DNA from: JAWLHU01 sp049325315
GTDB taxonomy: Bacteria > Bacillota > Sulfobacillia > Symbiobacteriales > Symbiobacteriaceae
Assembly: GCA_049325315.1 (NCBI GenBank)
Contig: JBMONB010000009.1
Location: 68,661 to 132,660 of the forward strand
Length of the DNA: 64,000 nt
Direction: 5' to 3'
Shown one piece after another: positions 41,727 to 50,340 of the stretch; the stretch's first letter is position 1; each line of letters begins with the position of its first letter. Below the pieces are notes generated by a model that saw only the letters and a list, made by a program, of their open reading frames with translations, had not been told where the DNA came from and ran no database searches. A program made the translations under genes and the position numbers.

Positions 41727-42182
41727 ATGGTGACGTCTGCCGTGAGCAGAGTGCTGCTTCTGGGGTGTGGTCTCCTGGCGTTGCAGCCGGTGCTTGGCAA
41801 GATTCCGGTTCTGGGCTGGTTCCTCACAATGTGGCCGGTTACCTGGGGAATCTGGATCTACCTGGCGAGTGTTCTCATTCGCGAGCTTCGGCCTTATCTC
41901 ACATCTTCGGACAATCCTCGAATCCCATGCATGGGGTGGAGCGCTCTCATCGGACTGACCAGTGGTCTGGCTGGTGCGATCAGCGGGATTCTCCTAGATG
42001 CTCTTCTGGCCTCGGTTGCTGCTGTAGCCGGGCCAGACGGGTCAGTGGCTGCCGCCGGATACGCCTTAAGTGCAGGCTTTGGGCTGATCACCCTGGTTAC
42101 CAAGCCGTTCTGGGGAGTCCTGGTCTGCGGTGCTGCCGGATTACTAATGGGAAGCGTCCGACCGGCTCCGGACCAAAGCTAG
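41727..42182 (+). CDS. Hypothetical four-helix membrane protein
   Basis: The 151-residue protein starts at ATG 41727 after GAGCGGTGATC, a weak site. Hydrophobic segments are VSRVLLLGCGLLALQPVLG, WFLTMWPVTWGIWIYLASVL, the long glycine- and alanine-rich LIGLTSGLAGAISGILLDAL and FWGVLVCGAAGLLMG. I do not recognise the family. It follows the truncated CAP copy on the same strand and precedes the reductase hairpin, which may act as its terminator. Confidence 0.55.
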   Translation: MVTSAVSRVLLLGCGLLALQPVLGKIPVLGWFLTMWPVTWGIWIYLASVLIRELRPYLTSSDNPRIPCMGWSALIGLTSGLAGAISGILLDALLASVAAVAGPDGSVAAAGYALSAGFGLITLVTKPFWGVLVCGAAGLLMGSVRPAPDQS

Positions 42183-42238
42183 ATGATCTGAGCGCCTTGG
42201 AGCCGCTACGGATGCAGGAATATTCAGATCGTCAAAAG

Positions 42239-42276
42239 AAACCTCCCTTCCTGGCGAACGCCAGGAAGGGAGGTTT
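42239..42276 (+). promoter_or_regulatory. 18-bp perfect hairpin that buries the ribosome-binding site
   Basis: AAACCTCCCTTCCTGGCG (42239-42256) and its exact complement (42259-42276) flank two bases. The 3' arm contains AGGGAGG, the only plausible ribosome-binding site for ATG 42282, eight bases away. The hairpin could block translation until melted or remodelled. It could also be the terminator of the upstream gene, although no T run follows. Confidence 0.7.
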
Positions 42277-42281
42277 GGACC

Positions 42282-43136
42282 ATGGAGTACCGAAAACTCG
42301 GAAAGACCGGTGTCGAGCTTTCCTGCATTGGATTCGGAGGCATCGTCATTGCCCGTGAGACGCAGACAGAAGCCAACAACACGGTGGCCCGCGCCGTCGA
42401 CCGGGGCATTAATTACTTCGATGTGGCGCCGAGCTATGAGGATGCCGAAGAGCGGCTGGGACCGGCCCTGCAGCCGTTCCGCAACCAGATTTTTCTTGCC
42501 TGTAAGACACAGAAGCGCACGAGAGCCGAGGCGGAGAAGGAACTTCAGAACTCCCTGCGCCTCCTCGGGACCGGTCACTTTGACCTCTATCAGCTTCACG
42601 CCATGACCACCGAAGAAGACTTCGCCGCTGCCATGGGTCCCGGCGGCGCCCTGGAGGCGCTGGTGGCGGCCCGGGAAAAAGGCCTGGTGCGATATCTGGG
42701 CTTCTCGGCCCACTCCGACACCATCGCCCTGAAGCTGATGGATGCCTTCGATTTTGACTCCATCCTTTTCCCGGTCAACTGGGTCAACTACATGAACGCC
42801 GATTTCGGGCCCGCTGTGATCGAGAAGGCCCGCAGCAAATCCATGGGCCGTCTCTGCCTGAAAGCAATGGCCCGCAGCCTCTGGGAGCGCCCGGAGGACA
42901 GGTCCCAGTTCCCCAAGTGCTGGTACGAGCCGTGCAGCGACCTCGGCGAAGCGGCTTTGGCCCTGCGCTTTACGCTCTCGGAGCCGGTCACAGCGGCCAT
43001 ACCGCCCGGCGACCCCACCCTCTTCTGGCACGCTGTCGATGTGGCTGAGCGCTTCGAGCCCCTCTCCTACCTCGAGCGCGAGGAGTTGCGCATGAGGGCG
43101 CGGGGAATCAAGCCGATCTTCACGCCTTCCCGTTAG
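42282..43136 (+). CDS. Aldo/keto reductase
   Basis: The 284-residue NAD(P)H-dependent reductase opens MEYRKLGKTGVELSCIGFGG. It has the catalytic tetrad region DRGINYFDVAPSY (Asp and Tyr), the lysine in IFLACKTQKRT, and the histidine in DLYQLHAMTT. It belongs to the branch with an extended C-terminus (SYLEREELRMRARGIKPIF); the Cys cluster of ferredoxin-like aldo/keto proteins is absent. It has a bidirectional terminator after it. Its ribosome-binding site lies in a strong hairpin. The physiological substrate is unknown. Confidence 0.92.
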   Translation: MEYRKLGKTGVELSCIGFGGIVIARETQTEANNTVARAVDRGINYFDVAPSYEDAEERLGPALQPFRNQIFLACKTQKRTRAEAEKELQNSLRLLGTGHFDLYQLHAMTTEEDFAAAMGPGGALEALVAAREKGLVRYLGFSAHSDTIALKLMDAFDFDSILFPVNWVNYMNADFGPAVIEKARSKSMGRLCLKAMARSLWERPEDRSQFPKCWYEPCSDLGEAALALRFTLSEPVTAAIPPGDPTLFWHAVDVAERFEPLSYLEREELRMRARGIKPIFTPSR

Positions 43137-43152
43137 GGCAGAAGGGCAGAGA

Positions 43153-43175
43153 AAGGCGGGGATGCACCCCGCCTT
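43153..43175. terminator. Bidirectional terminator between the reductase and methyltransferase genes
   Basis: AAGGCGGGG and CCCCGCCTT pair around ATGCA, followed by CCTTT on the plus strand. It lies between convergent genes. Confidence 0.75.
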
Positions 43176-43178
43176 CCT

Positions 43179-43925
43179 TTATGCTCGCCCGAAGAGATAG
43201 ACCGCCCAACCCACGGAGTCCCGCCCCCACCGCAGGTACGCGTCTCGAGTGCGACGAGCCCGTGCCAGAATCGCCGGCACATCCTGGTCATCCGGATGTG
43301 CCTTTGCATATCGCTCGGCGGCTCGCCAGCGGCGCCCCTCGTATCGATCCCAGTCCTGCTGGCTGCTGACCAGGGTGTAGAGAAGCGTAAGCCCCTCCGC
43401 CTCACCGGCTGCGGCATTCGTGGCGTGGGTGCCGTAGTCCTCCCGCCCGGTCTGGCTGGCCTCCAGGTACTCCGGGTCGGGCTCCCGTGTCCAGAAGGGC
43501 TCGCCTACCATCACCTGGCCGCCCGGCTTGACGAAGCGGGCCAGCCGCCGCAGCGTGGCCTGGTAGCCCCCGAAGACCCAGCTGGCCCCCAGGCAGATGG
43601 CCAGGTCGAAATGGCCGTCCGGAGCGGTATAGGTAGCGCCATCCTGCTCCGCGAAGGAGAGGGTCGAGGTCGGAGGGAGACGTTCCTGCGCCGAAGCCCG
43701 GGCTGCATCAAGAAAGGTGCGGCAGAGATCGACCCCCACGCCGGAGACCGGGTAGCGGGAGGCGATGCGAATCAGGCCTTCGGCCTTGCCGCAGGCGATG
43801 TCCAGGACTCGGGCGCCCGCCGGGAGGTCCAGCAGGCCGGCCACCTCATCAAACCCCGCCGGGTTGAGCGGGTTCAGGTGGGTAAGGTCGGCGCTGGTAA
43901 TCGTGTGGTACTTCCATGGCTCCAT
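43179..43925 (-). CDS. Class I SAM-dependent methyltransferase
   Basis: The 248-residue protein has the SAM-binding motif I ARVLDIACGKAEGLIRIA, the acidic end of motif II in SGVGVDLCRTFLDAA, FAEQDG in motif III and LGASWVFGGY in motif IV. The remainder includes VMVGEPFWTREPDPEY, which resembles UbiE-type small-molecule methyltransferases. It is divergent from the MFS operon and alone on its strand. Substrate unknown. Confidence 0.88.
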   Translation of the reverse strand: MEPWKYHTITSADLTHLNPLNPAGFDEVAGLLDLPAGARVLDIACGKAEGLIRIASRYPVSGVGVDLCRTFLDAARASAQERLPPTSTLSFAEQDGATYTAPDGHFDLAICLGASWVFGGYQATLRRLARFVKPGGQVMVGEPFWTREPDPEYLEASQTGREDYGTHATNAAAGEAEGLTLLYTLVSSQQDWDRYEGRRWRAAERYAKAHPDDQDVPAILARARRTRDAYLRWGRDSVGWAVYLFGRA

Positions 43926-44014
43926 TCATAGACCACCTTCCTGGGCATGCAAATCGACTGCCAACCCTCGCCTTATTCCTTGTCTCCACACGGAATTCCT
44001 ACCTGGGACCTTCC

Positions 44015-44043
44015 TTGACCTTCTATACCCATCACTGTATAGT
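44015..44043 (+). promoter_or_regulatory. Sigma-A promoter of the MFS operon
   Basis: TTGACC (44015-44020), a 17-nt spacer and TATAGT (44038-44043) form a near-consensus promoter, 42 bp before the first MFS start codon. Confidence 0.75.
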
Positions 44044-44085
44044 GTAAAGATCAAATAAGTTATCCATTAACGGTGGTGAGACAGC

Positions 44086-45342
44086 GTGCCCCCCCGTCCG
44101 AACAGCCCGACGCTGCCGGTTCGCCCCCCCTTCTTCTACGGATGGGTGATCGTGGCTGTCTCCGCCCTGGGAATCTTCTTCTCCGGGCCAGGCCAGACCT
44201 ATTCGGTCTCCGTCTTCGTCGACCCGCTAATCGAGCACTTCGGCTGGAGCCGGTCCCTTGTCTCGAGCCTCTACTCGGTGGGCACGCTCTGTGCCGGGCT
44301 GGCCATGCCCCTCATGGGGAAGGCGGTGGACCGCTTCGGCCATCGCCGCATGCTGCCGCTGGTGGCCGGCGGCCTCGCCTTCGCCCTGCTCTTCATGAGC
44401 GCCGTGATCAACCCGGTCATGCTGCTGACCGGCTTTGCGCTGATTCGCTTCCTGGGGCAGGGCTCCATGACCCTGGTCTCCTCCACCCTGGTGCCGCAGT
44501 GGTTCCGGCGCATGCGGGGACGGGCCATGAGCCTGGCGGCGCTGGGCGGGGCTGTGAGCACCGCAGCGCTGCCCAAGATCAACACCTGGTTGATTGAAAC
44601 CTGGAACTGGCGGATCACCTGGCAGATCTGGGCGCTCCTGTTGGTAGCGATCATGCTCCCGGTCGCCTGGCTCCTGGTGCGAAACCGGCCGGAAGATGTG
44701 GACCTGCTGCCCGACAATGCCCCGGCTCCTGTCGACGGCCTGGTAGCCGAGAGCGATGACGAGGTCTCCTGGAGCCTTGCTCAGGCGATGCGCACCCGCG
44801 CCTTCTGGATCATGCTCCTCTGCCTGGCGGTTCCCGCTGTGATCAACACGGGGTTGATCTTCCACCAGGTCTCGATTCTCGGCGCCCGCGGGCTCTCGCC
44901 CGCCGTCTCTGCCTCGGTCTTCAGTGTGGCGGTTATGGTCCAGCTGCCCATGAACTTTGTGGCCGGCTACGTGCTCGACCGTGTCCCCGCCCGCTTTGCC
45001 GTAACCGGCATCCTTACGGGGCACGTGGTGCTGATGACCTGGATTCTGTACACGGCCTCCCCGGCCATGGCGATCGGCATGGGGGTCCTGCGGGGCCTGA
45101 TCGGCGCCTTTGAGGGGATTGTGGGGGGCGTGCTCTGGCCGGCCTACTTCGGGCGGCGCCACCTGGGGTCAATACGCGGGGTGGCGATGACGGCGATGGT
45201 GCTCGCCTCTGCCCTCGGCCCCATGCCCTTCGGCATCGCCTACGATCTCCTGGGCGGTTACCGGGAGATTATCCTGCTCATGATGCTCCTTCCGGCTCTC
45301 GGAGCCATGGCCGCGCTCCTGGCACCGCCGCCCCGCCAGTAA
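44086..45342 (+). CDS. MFS transporter, OFA/monocarboxylate type
   Basis: The 418-residue protein has 12 membrane segments. The N-terminal FFYGWVIVAVSALGIFFSGP with its conserved GW(V/I) and the loop GKAVDRFGHRRML are typical of the OFA/MCT branch, which carries oxalate, formate or other monocarboxylates. A cytoplasmic loop (DLLPDNAPAPVDGLVAESDD) splits the two halves. The start is GTG 44086 behind GGTGGTGAG. It is cotranscribed with a second MFS gene 20 bp downstream. Confidence 0.88.
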   Translation: MPPRPNSPTLPVRPPFFYGWVIVAVSALGIFFSGPGQTYSVSVFVDPLIEHFGWSRSLVSSLYSVGTLCAGLAMPLMGKAVDRFGHRRMLPLVAGGLAFALLFMSAVINPVMLLTGFALIRFLGQGSMTLVSSTLVPQWFRRMRGRAMSLAALGGAVSTAALPKINTWLIETWNWRITWQIWALLLVAIMLPVAWLLVRNRPEDVDLLPDNAPAPVDGLVAESDDEVSWSLAQAMRTRAFWIMLLCLAVPAVINTGLIFHQVSILGARGLSPAVSASVFSVAVMVQLPMNFVAGYVLDRVPARFAVTGILTGHVVLMTWILYTASPAMAIGMGVLRGLIGAFEGIVGGVLWPAYFGRRHLGSIRGVAMTAMVLASALGPMPFGIAYDLLGGYREIILLMMLLPALGAMAALLAPPPRQ

Positions 45343-45362
45343 ACATCGGGAGGTTGAACTGG

Positions 45363-46598
45363 TTGGCGATGTTGACTTCGGCCCAGGCGTTCGACCCGAC
45401 CGAGCGAAGCCCCCATCATCGTCGGACCCTGCTGCTCCTCTCCCTGGCGACGCTGGGCTCCATCTCCACCTGGTTCTCCATGACGGCGGTGTTGCCTGAG
45501 ATTACCCGATTGTGGCAGTTGAGCGACACCCAGGCCAGCCTGATCACGGTGGCGGTTCAGGCCGGGTTCGTGGCCGGTTCGCTCTGCGTCGCCTTCCTCA
45601 ACCTGCCGGACCGAATCGCACCGCCCACGCTGTTTGCGGGTGCCGCCCTGCTGGCGGGCAGCTTCACCATGGCCACGCCGCTCCTGGCGAACAGCCTGTG
45701 GGAGGCCCTGATTCTCCGCTTCCTTACCGGATGCTCCCTGGCCGGCGTCTACGGCCCTGGGGTCAAGCTGATGGCCACCTGGTTCCGTACCCGGCGCGGC
45801 ATGGCCCTTGGCGTCATGATCGCCGCCCTGACCGTCGGTTCCGCCTTTCCGCATCTGATCCGGGCCGTTGGCGCCCCGTCGTGGCGGTACATGATGCTGG
45901 TTACGGGTGGGCTGGCGCTCCTTTCAGGGCTGCTGGTGCGGACATCGGTGGGCGCCGGCCCCTACCCGCTGACCCCGGCGCAGTTCTCACTTACCGCCAT
46001 TCCCAACCTCTTCCGTGACCGGGCCTACCGGCTGATCAACTTCGGCTACTGGGGCCACATGTGGGAGCTGTATGCCATGTGGGCCTGGTTCGGCGCCTTC
46101 GGTGCCGCCAGCCTCGCGGCCCTGGGCGTGGAGAGCCCGGGGCTGGCCTCGCTCCTTACCTTCGGGGTGATCGCGGTGGGGGGTGTGGGCGCCTGGGGAG
46201 GCGGCCTGCTGGCCGACCGGTTTGGGCGGGAGCGGCTGACCATCTGGTCGATGCTCCTCTCCGGGGCCTGCTGCCTGCTGATCGGCTTTACCTTTGGGGC
46301 ACCGCCCTGGCTGACCGCCCTGCTGGCTGTCGTCTGGGGCATCGGTATTATCGCCGACTCGGCGCAGTTCTCCGCCCTGGTCACGGAGCGGGCCGCCCCC
46401 GAGTATGTGGGCACGGCGGTGACGCTCCAATTGGCCGTGGGGTTCGCGATCACCATGCTCTCGATCCGGGTGGTTCCGTGGGTCGTCTCCCTTGTCGGGT
46501 GGACCTACGCCTTCTGGATTCTGGCCCCCGGACCGCTCCTTGGCTCGCTGGCCATGCATCTGCTCCGCAGCCGGAGCGCCGCCCGTCAGAAGGTATAA
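45363..46598 (+). CDS. MFS transporter, nitrate/cyanate-like branch
   Basis: The protein has 12 hydrophobic segments and the MFS loop in both halves (FLNLPDRIAPP and LLADRFGRERLT). Segment 5 carries GVYGPGVKLMATWFRTRRG. I place the start at TTG 45363, nine bases after GGGAGG, giving 411 residues; ATG 45369 is possible. It is the second gene of a two-MFS operon with its own terminator. Whether the two form a heteromeric unit or carry different substrates is unknown. Confidence 0.85.
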   Translation: MAMLTSAQAFDPTERSPHHRRTLLLLSLATLGSISTWFSMTAVLPEITRLWQLSDTQASLITVAVQAGFVAGSLCVAFLNLPDRIAPPTLFAGAALLAGSFTMATPLLANSLWEALILRFLTGCSLAGVYGPGVKLMATWFRTRRGMALGVMIAALTVGSAFPHLIRAVGAPSWRYMMLVTGGLALLSGLLVRTSVGAGPYPLTPAQFSLTAIPNLFRDRAYRLINFGYWGHMWELYAMWAWFGAFGAASLAALGVESPGLASLLTFGVIAVGGVGAWGGGLLADRFGRERLTIWSMLLSGACCLLIGFTFGAPPWLTALLAVVWGIGIIADSAQFSALVTERAAPEYVGTAVTLQLAVGFAITMLSIRVVPWVVSLVGWTYAFWILAPGPLLGSLAMHLLRSRSAARQKV

Positions 46599-46617
46599 TC
46601 GTCTCCCACGCGAATAC

Positions 46618-46655
46618 AGCGCGGTCTCCCTCGGTGGAGACCGCGCTGCGCTTTT
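46618..46655 (+). terminator. Terminator of the MFS operon
   Basis: AGCGCGGTCTCC and GGAGACCGCGCT form a 12-bp stem, followed by GCGCTTTTT. Confidence 0.85.
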
Positions 46656-46662
46656 TGGGCGA

Positions 46663-47439
46663 CTAGATGGTCATGGCTGTGAAGCCGCCATCCACGGGAA
46701 TCAGCGCCCCGGTCACAAAGCCGGACGCCCCCGGGCTGGCCAGCCACAGGAGGGTACCGATAAGCTCGTCCGGCACGCCAAGCCTCCCCAGCGGCGTGTG
46801 GCGCAGGATCGCCTCCACCCGTTCCGGGTCCAGGATCTTCCGGTTCTGCTCGGCCGGGAAGAAGCCCGGGATCAGGGCGTTGACCCGAATGGAATGCGGT
46901 GCCAGCTCCCTGGCCAGCCACCGGGTCAGGCTGTTGATTCCCGCCTTCGAAATGCTGTACGTCAGGACCCGGGAGAGCGGAATCTCCGAGGAGACCGATG
47001 AGATGTTGATCACCGAGCCACCGACGCCGCGCCGGACCATCGCCTCGCCAAAAACCTGGCAGGCGAGCAGTACACTCTTGAGATTCGTGTCAAGAATCTG
47101 GTCCCACTCCTCCTCCCCCAGCTCGAAGAAGGGCGTGGCTGAGTTGATGCCAGGTGCGTTCACCAGAATATCGACCCCACCCCACAGGCGGGTAATCTCG
47201 TCGCGGGCGGAAGCCAGGTCTGCCTTACGCCGTGCATCGACGGCGATGAACCTGGCCTCATGCCCCTGTGCCCGCAGCTCCGCCTCCAGGGAACCCCCCT
47301 TCTCGGCGGAGCGGCCAAGAATCGCCACCTTCGCTCCGGCACCGGCCAGCCCCCGGCAGAACTCCCCACCCAGGACGCCCGTACCACCCACCACAGCGGC
47401 TACCTTGGACTCCAGTGAAAACCGTTCCTGAATGCCCAC
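46663..47439 (-). CDS. Short-chain dehydrogenase/reductase (sugar acid type)
   Basis: The 258-residue SDR has the cofactor motif VVGGTGVLGGEF, NAPGINSATPF in place of the usual NNAG, the serine in INISSVSSEIP, the Tyr-Lys pair in YSISKAGINSL and a C-terminal FVTGALIPVDGGF. It resembles the gluconate 5-dehydrogenase and fructuronate reductase branch. GTG 47439 follows GGGGGGAG closely. It lies 16 bp downstream of the LacI gene and is probably cotranscribed with it. It could act in the same sugar pathway as the divergent operon. Confidence 0.88.
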   Translation of the reverse strand: MGIQERFSLESKVAAVVGGTGVLGGEFCRGLAGAGAKVAILGRSAEKGGSLEAELRAQGHEARFIAVDARRKADLASARDEITRLWGGVDILVNAPGINSATPFFELGEEEWDQILDTNLKSVLLACQVFGEAMVRRGVGGSVINISSVSSEIPLSRVLTYSISKAGINSLTRWLARELAPHSIRVNALIPGFFPAEQNRKILDPERVEAILRHTPLGRLGVPDELIGTLLWLASPGASGFVTGALIPVDGGFTAMTI

Positions 47440-47455
47440 CGCTCTCCCCCCTCGC

Positions 47456-48481
47456 TTACCGCCGATAGCCGTTTCGCAGTTCAGAGGGGGCCGTCTGCCG
47501 GACCACCAGGGTCGGCTGAACACGCACGGTCCGAGGCGCCGCCCCGGCGAGTTCCTCTACCATCAGGTCAAGGGCCATCTGTGCCATATCTCGCAGCGGC
47601 TGGGCCACCGTGGTCAGCGCTGGGGTGACCAGGCTGGCCAGTGCCACATCGTCGAACCCGACCACTGCGACATCGCGCGGGACGGAGAGTCCCCGCTCGT
47701 GCAGGCCCTGCAAAGCCCCTGCGGCCATGAGATCATCGAAGGCAATGATTCCGTCTACCTCACCGCCTGCGTCCAGGTAAGCCTGCACCATTTGCCGGGC
47801 CGACCAGGCATTATCGCTAGCGTACAGGTACTCGACCGTGGCATCCAGGCAGGCGGCTTCAAGCGCCTGCCGCACTCCATCTGCCCGCTGCTGACAGGCC
47901 TGTGAATCCCGGGGGCCCCCAAGGAAGATCAGGCGCCGGCAGCCACTGGCCAGCAGGTGGTTTGTGAGCAGACGCGTCCCGGCGACGTTGTCCACCGCGA
48001 CAGCAGAGATCGCCGCCCGGGAGACGATGCGGTTCACCAGCACCATCGGAATGCCCTGGTCGTGCCAGGTAACCAACTGCTCCTCGGGCATGCGGGGAGA
48101 GCAGACGATGATTCCGTCTACCCGGTGGGCAAACAGGAGATCGAAGACCCGCTCCTCCTTGCCCGCCTCCTCACGGGTGTCGCCCAGGAGGAGGCTGTAG
48201 CCCAGCCGGTCGCAGGCCTCGCTGAGCGCAGCGACCAATTCGGGCATGAACGGGTTTGTCAGCCCGCTCACGAGCACACCGAGGGTCTGGGTTGACCCAG
48301 TCGTAAGGCTTCGGGCCAGATAGTCGGTCTGGTACCCCAGTTCCTCGGCCGCTTCCCGCACCCGCTGCCTCGTCTCTGCCCGTACCCGCTCAGATCCCTT
48401 CAGCGCACGGGATACCGTGGAAGGAGCAAGGCCCAGCCTCTCGGCGATGGTGTAGATGGTCACCTTTTGGTTTCGCGCCAA
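47456..48481 (-). CDS. LacI-family transcriptional regulator
   Basis: The 341-residue repressor has the LacI helix-turn-helix IYTIAERLGLAPSTVSRALKGS and hinge, then a periplasmic-binding-like sensor domain (TLGVLVSGLTNPFMPELVAA, VDGIIVCSPRMPEEQL, VAVVGFDDVALASLVTPALT). The start is TTG 48481 with AAGGAGG eight bases upstream. Two LacI-type palindromes lie between it and the divergent ABC operon, so it is almost certainly the repressor of that operon and of itself. The inducer should be the transported sugar or a derivative. Confidence 0.95.
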   Translation of the reverse strand: MARNQKVTIYTIAERLGLAPSTVSRALKGSERVRAETRQRVREAAEELGYQTDYLARSLTTGSTQTLGVLVSGLTNPFMPELVAALSEACDRLGYSLLLGDTREEAGKEERVFDLLFAHRVDGIIVCSPRMPEEQLVTWHDQGIPMVLVNRIVSRAAISAVAVDNVAGTRLLTNHLLASGCRRLIFLGGPRDSQACQQRADGVRQALEAACLDATVEYLYASDNAWSARQMVQAYLDAGGEVDGIIAFDDLMAAGALQGLHERGLSVPRDVAVVGFDDVALASLVTPALTTVAQPLRDMAQMALDLMVEELAGAAPRTVRVQPTLVVRQTAPSELRNGYRR

Positions 48482-48527
48482 TCGTGCTACCTCCTTGGGT
48501 CACCCTTAAGCGCTAACGTCTGCTATT

Positions 48528-48539
48528 GCAACCGGTTGC
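48528..48539. promoter_or_regulatory. LacI-type operator 1
   Basis: GCAACCGGTTGC is a 12-bp perfect palindrome with the central CG expected for LacI-family sites, 47 bp upstream of the LacI start. Confidence 0.85.
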
Positions 48540-48774
48540 GGTTACAGTAGTAAGATTATGCGCACATTGCCATGATTCCTGCTAGAGCGGGGCTGACCCA
48601 GGTCTGGATTCACCCCTTCCCATAACGACAACACAACCTCTGCTAGGCCTTGAATCTCTTGGGTTTTCCCGTTTTCTACAGGGATTGTTCTCAGATTCCT
48701 TCGAAGTCCAGATATTTTGTGCGAATGCCAGCAGGAATCACTCCGACGTTTACAGAATAGACTTTACACCAAAA

Positions 48775-48788
48775 TGCAACCGGTTGCA
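48775..48788. promoter_or_regulatory. LacI-type operator 2
   Basis: TGCAACCGGTTGCA is a 14-bp perfect palindrome that repeats operator 1 exactly in its core, 247 bp away. The spacing would permit looping. It lies about 145 bp before the binding-protein gene. Confidence 0.88.
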
Positions 48789-48931
48789 ATAGTTGCATAC
48801 TCGGTGAGGCAACGATCGACCTGTGGCGAATAGGGGGAGGGAGAACAGAGGGGGTCACAGGGGTCCCGAACCGCTCCGGGCTCAGGGTTTCCATCTCAGG
48901 CCACAAAGACTGACGGACGGAGGGAAAACAG

Positions 48932-50281
48932 ATGCGTGGGAACAGAAAATGGTTCGCTGCTCTCCTGGGGTTGGTGATCATCCTTACGGTTGGCTGCAGT
49001 GGGGGCAGCAAGAGCGGTACGGACGCTCCGGCGTCTTCCGGTGGGACGGAGGCCAAGAAATCTAACGAGCCGGTGGTCATCAACATCTGGGGCGGCTACC
49101 CCGAGATGGATGTCCTCTACAAAAAGGCGGCCGAGGACTTCAAGAAGGAGCACCCGAACGTCACCGTCAACGTCCTCAGCATGAACCTGCGGGACTACGA
49201 GAAGAAGCTGGTGGCGGCCCTGCAGTCCGATACGGCTGCTGAGGTGATCACCATCGGCACCACGTTCCTCTCGCAGTTCATCGACGCGGGCCTGATCGAC
49301 GAGGCGCCTCCCGAGGTCGTGGCGATGGTTCAGAAGGCGTACGGCCCGTTCGATATTGCCAATGCCTCCTACAAGGGCAAGCTCTACGGCGTCCCGCAGC
49401 TGAAGGGACAGTCCGCCCTCTTCTACAACAAGGACCACTTTAAGGAGGCTGGGCTCGACCCGGAGAAGCCCCCCCAGACCATGGACGAGATCATCGAGTA
49501 CGCCCAGAGGTTAGCCAAGTATGATGCCAACGGCAACCTGACCCGGGCTGGGATCAGCCTGCGCCTCTTCGGTGGCGGCGGCGGTGTGACCGAGAAGTTC
49601 TGGATCATTATGGAGCAGTACGGTGGCTCTATCGTGAAGCAGACCAAGGACGGCAAGTACCACAATGGCTACAACAACGACGCCGGCCGCAAGACGCTGC
49701 AGATGCATGTCGACCTGGTGCACAAGTACAAGGCCGACGACCCCAAGCTGAAGCGCGACGCGGAAGCCTTTGAACTCGGCGTGGCCTCCATGTTCTTCCG
49801 GGAGTCCTGGGTGGTGGGCGACATTGCCAAGAAGGCGCCCAACCTGAACTACGGCTCTGTCCGGATGCCGGCGGCCGCGATCAGCCTCAACCAGAACATC
49901 TTTGTCCCGAAGAACGCCAAGAACAAGGATGTGGCCTGGGAGTTCGTTCAGTTCCTGGTGAAGCCGGAGTACCAGAAGTTCATGCTCGATGAGATCGGCT
50001 GGCTGCCGCTCCGAAGCAAGGATGTCAACTACGACGATATCATCGCCAAGAAGCCTGGCTTCAAGGGCTTCATCGTGAATGACCCGAGCTACCGGTACTT
50101 CAACTTCCCGCAGGTGACCGCGTTTGATGAGATTCTGACCAAGATGGCGGGGCGGCTCGAGAAGGCCTACGCCGACAAGAGTCTGGTGGACAACCCAGCA
50201 GGTATCGCCAAGGCGATTCAGGAGATGGCAGACGAAACCGATGCCATCTTGAAGCAGAACGGACTATACGGAACAGATTAA
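48932..50281 (+). CDS. Sugar ABC transporter, substrate-binding lipoprotein
   Basis: The 449-residue family-1 extracellular binding protein has a lipoprotein signal (WFAALLGLVIILTVGC, lipobox LTVGC at residue 22), then a Ser/Gly-rich tether. The mature domain starts PVVINIWGGYPEMDVLYKKA, and KLYGVPQLKGQSALFYNKDH and FFRESWVVGDI are typical hinge segments. ATG 48932 follows GGAGGG. As the first gene of the operon it captures the substrate; the downstream enzymes imply an N-acylated amino sugar or a related oligosaccharide. Confidence 0.93.
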   Translation: MRGNRKWFAALLGLVIILTVGCSGGSKSGTDAPASSGGTEAKKSNEPVVINIWGGYPEMDVLYKKAAEDFKKEHPNVTVNVLSMNLRDYEKKLVAALQSDTAAEVITIGTTFLSQFIDAGLIDEAPPEVVAMVQKAYGPFDIANASYKGKLYGVPQLKGQSALFYNKDHFKEAGLDPEKPPQTMDEIIEYAQRLAKYDANGNLTRAGISLRLFGGGGGVTEKFWIIMEQYGGSIVKQTKDGKYHNGYNNDAGRKTLQMHVDLVHKYKADDPKLKRDAEAFELGVASMFFRESWVVGDIAKKAPNLNYGSVRMPAAAISLNQNIFVPKNAKNKDVAWEFVQFLVKPEYQKFMLDEIGWLPLRSKDVNYDDIIAKKPGFKGFIVNDPSYRYFNFPQVTAFDEILTKMAGRLEKAYADKSLVDNPAGIAKAIQEMADETDAILKQNGLYGTD

Positions 50282-50289
50282 CCGGGAGT

Positions 50290-50315
50290 GGGCTCGGGCA
50301 GCCACGCCCGAGCCC
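50290..50315 (+). terminator. Hairpin between binding-protein and permease genes
   Basis: GGGCTCGGGC and GCCCGAGCCC form a 10-bp perfect stem, 9 bp past the stop, followed by TTCCTCCTCC. It probably lowers permease relative to binding-protein expression, as in many ABC operons. Confidence 0.65.
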
Positions 50316-50340
50316 TTCCTCCTCCAGTGGAGGTGAATTT

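Larger units (their letters stand above)
48482..48931. other. Divergent control region of the LacI gene and the amino-sugar operon
   Basis: This 450-bp region contains both operators and must hold both promoters. TTTACA boxes at 48749 and 48763 are -35 candidates for the plus strand, but no convincing -10 follows. No gene is evident. Confidence 0.5.
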
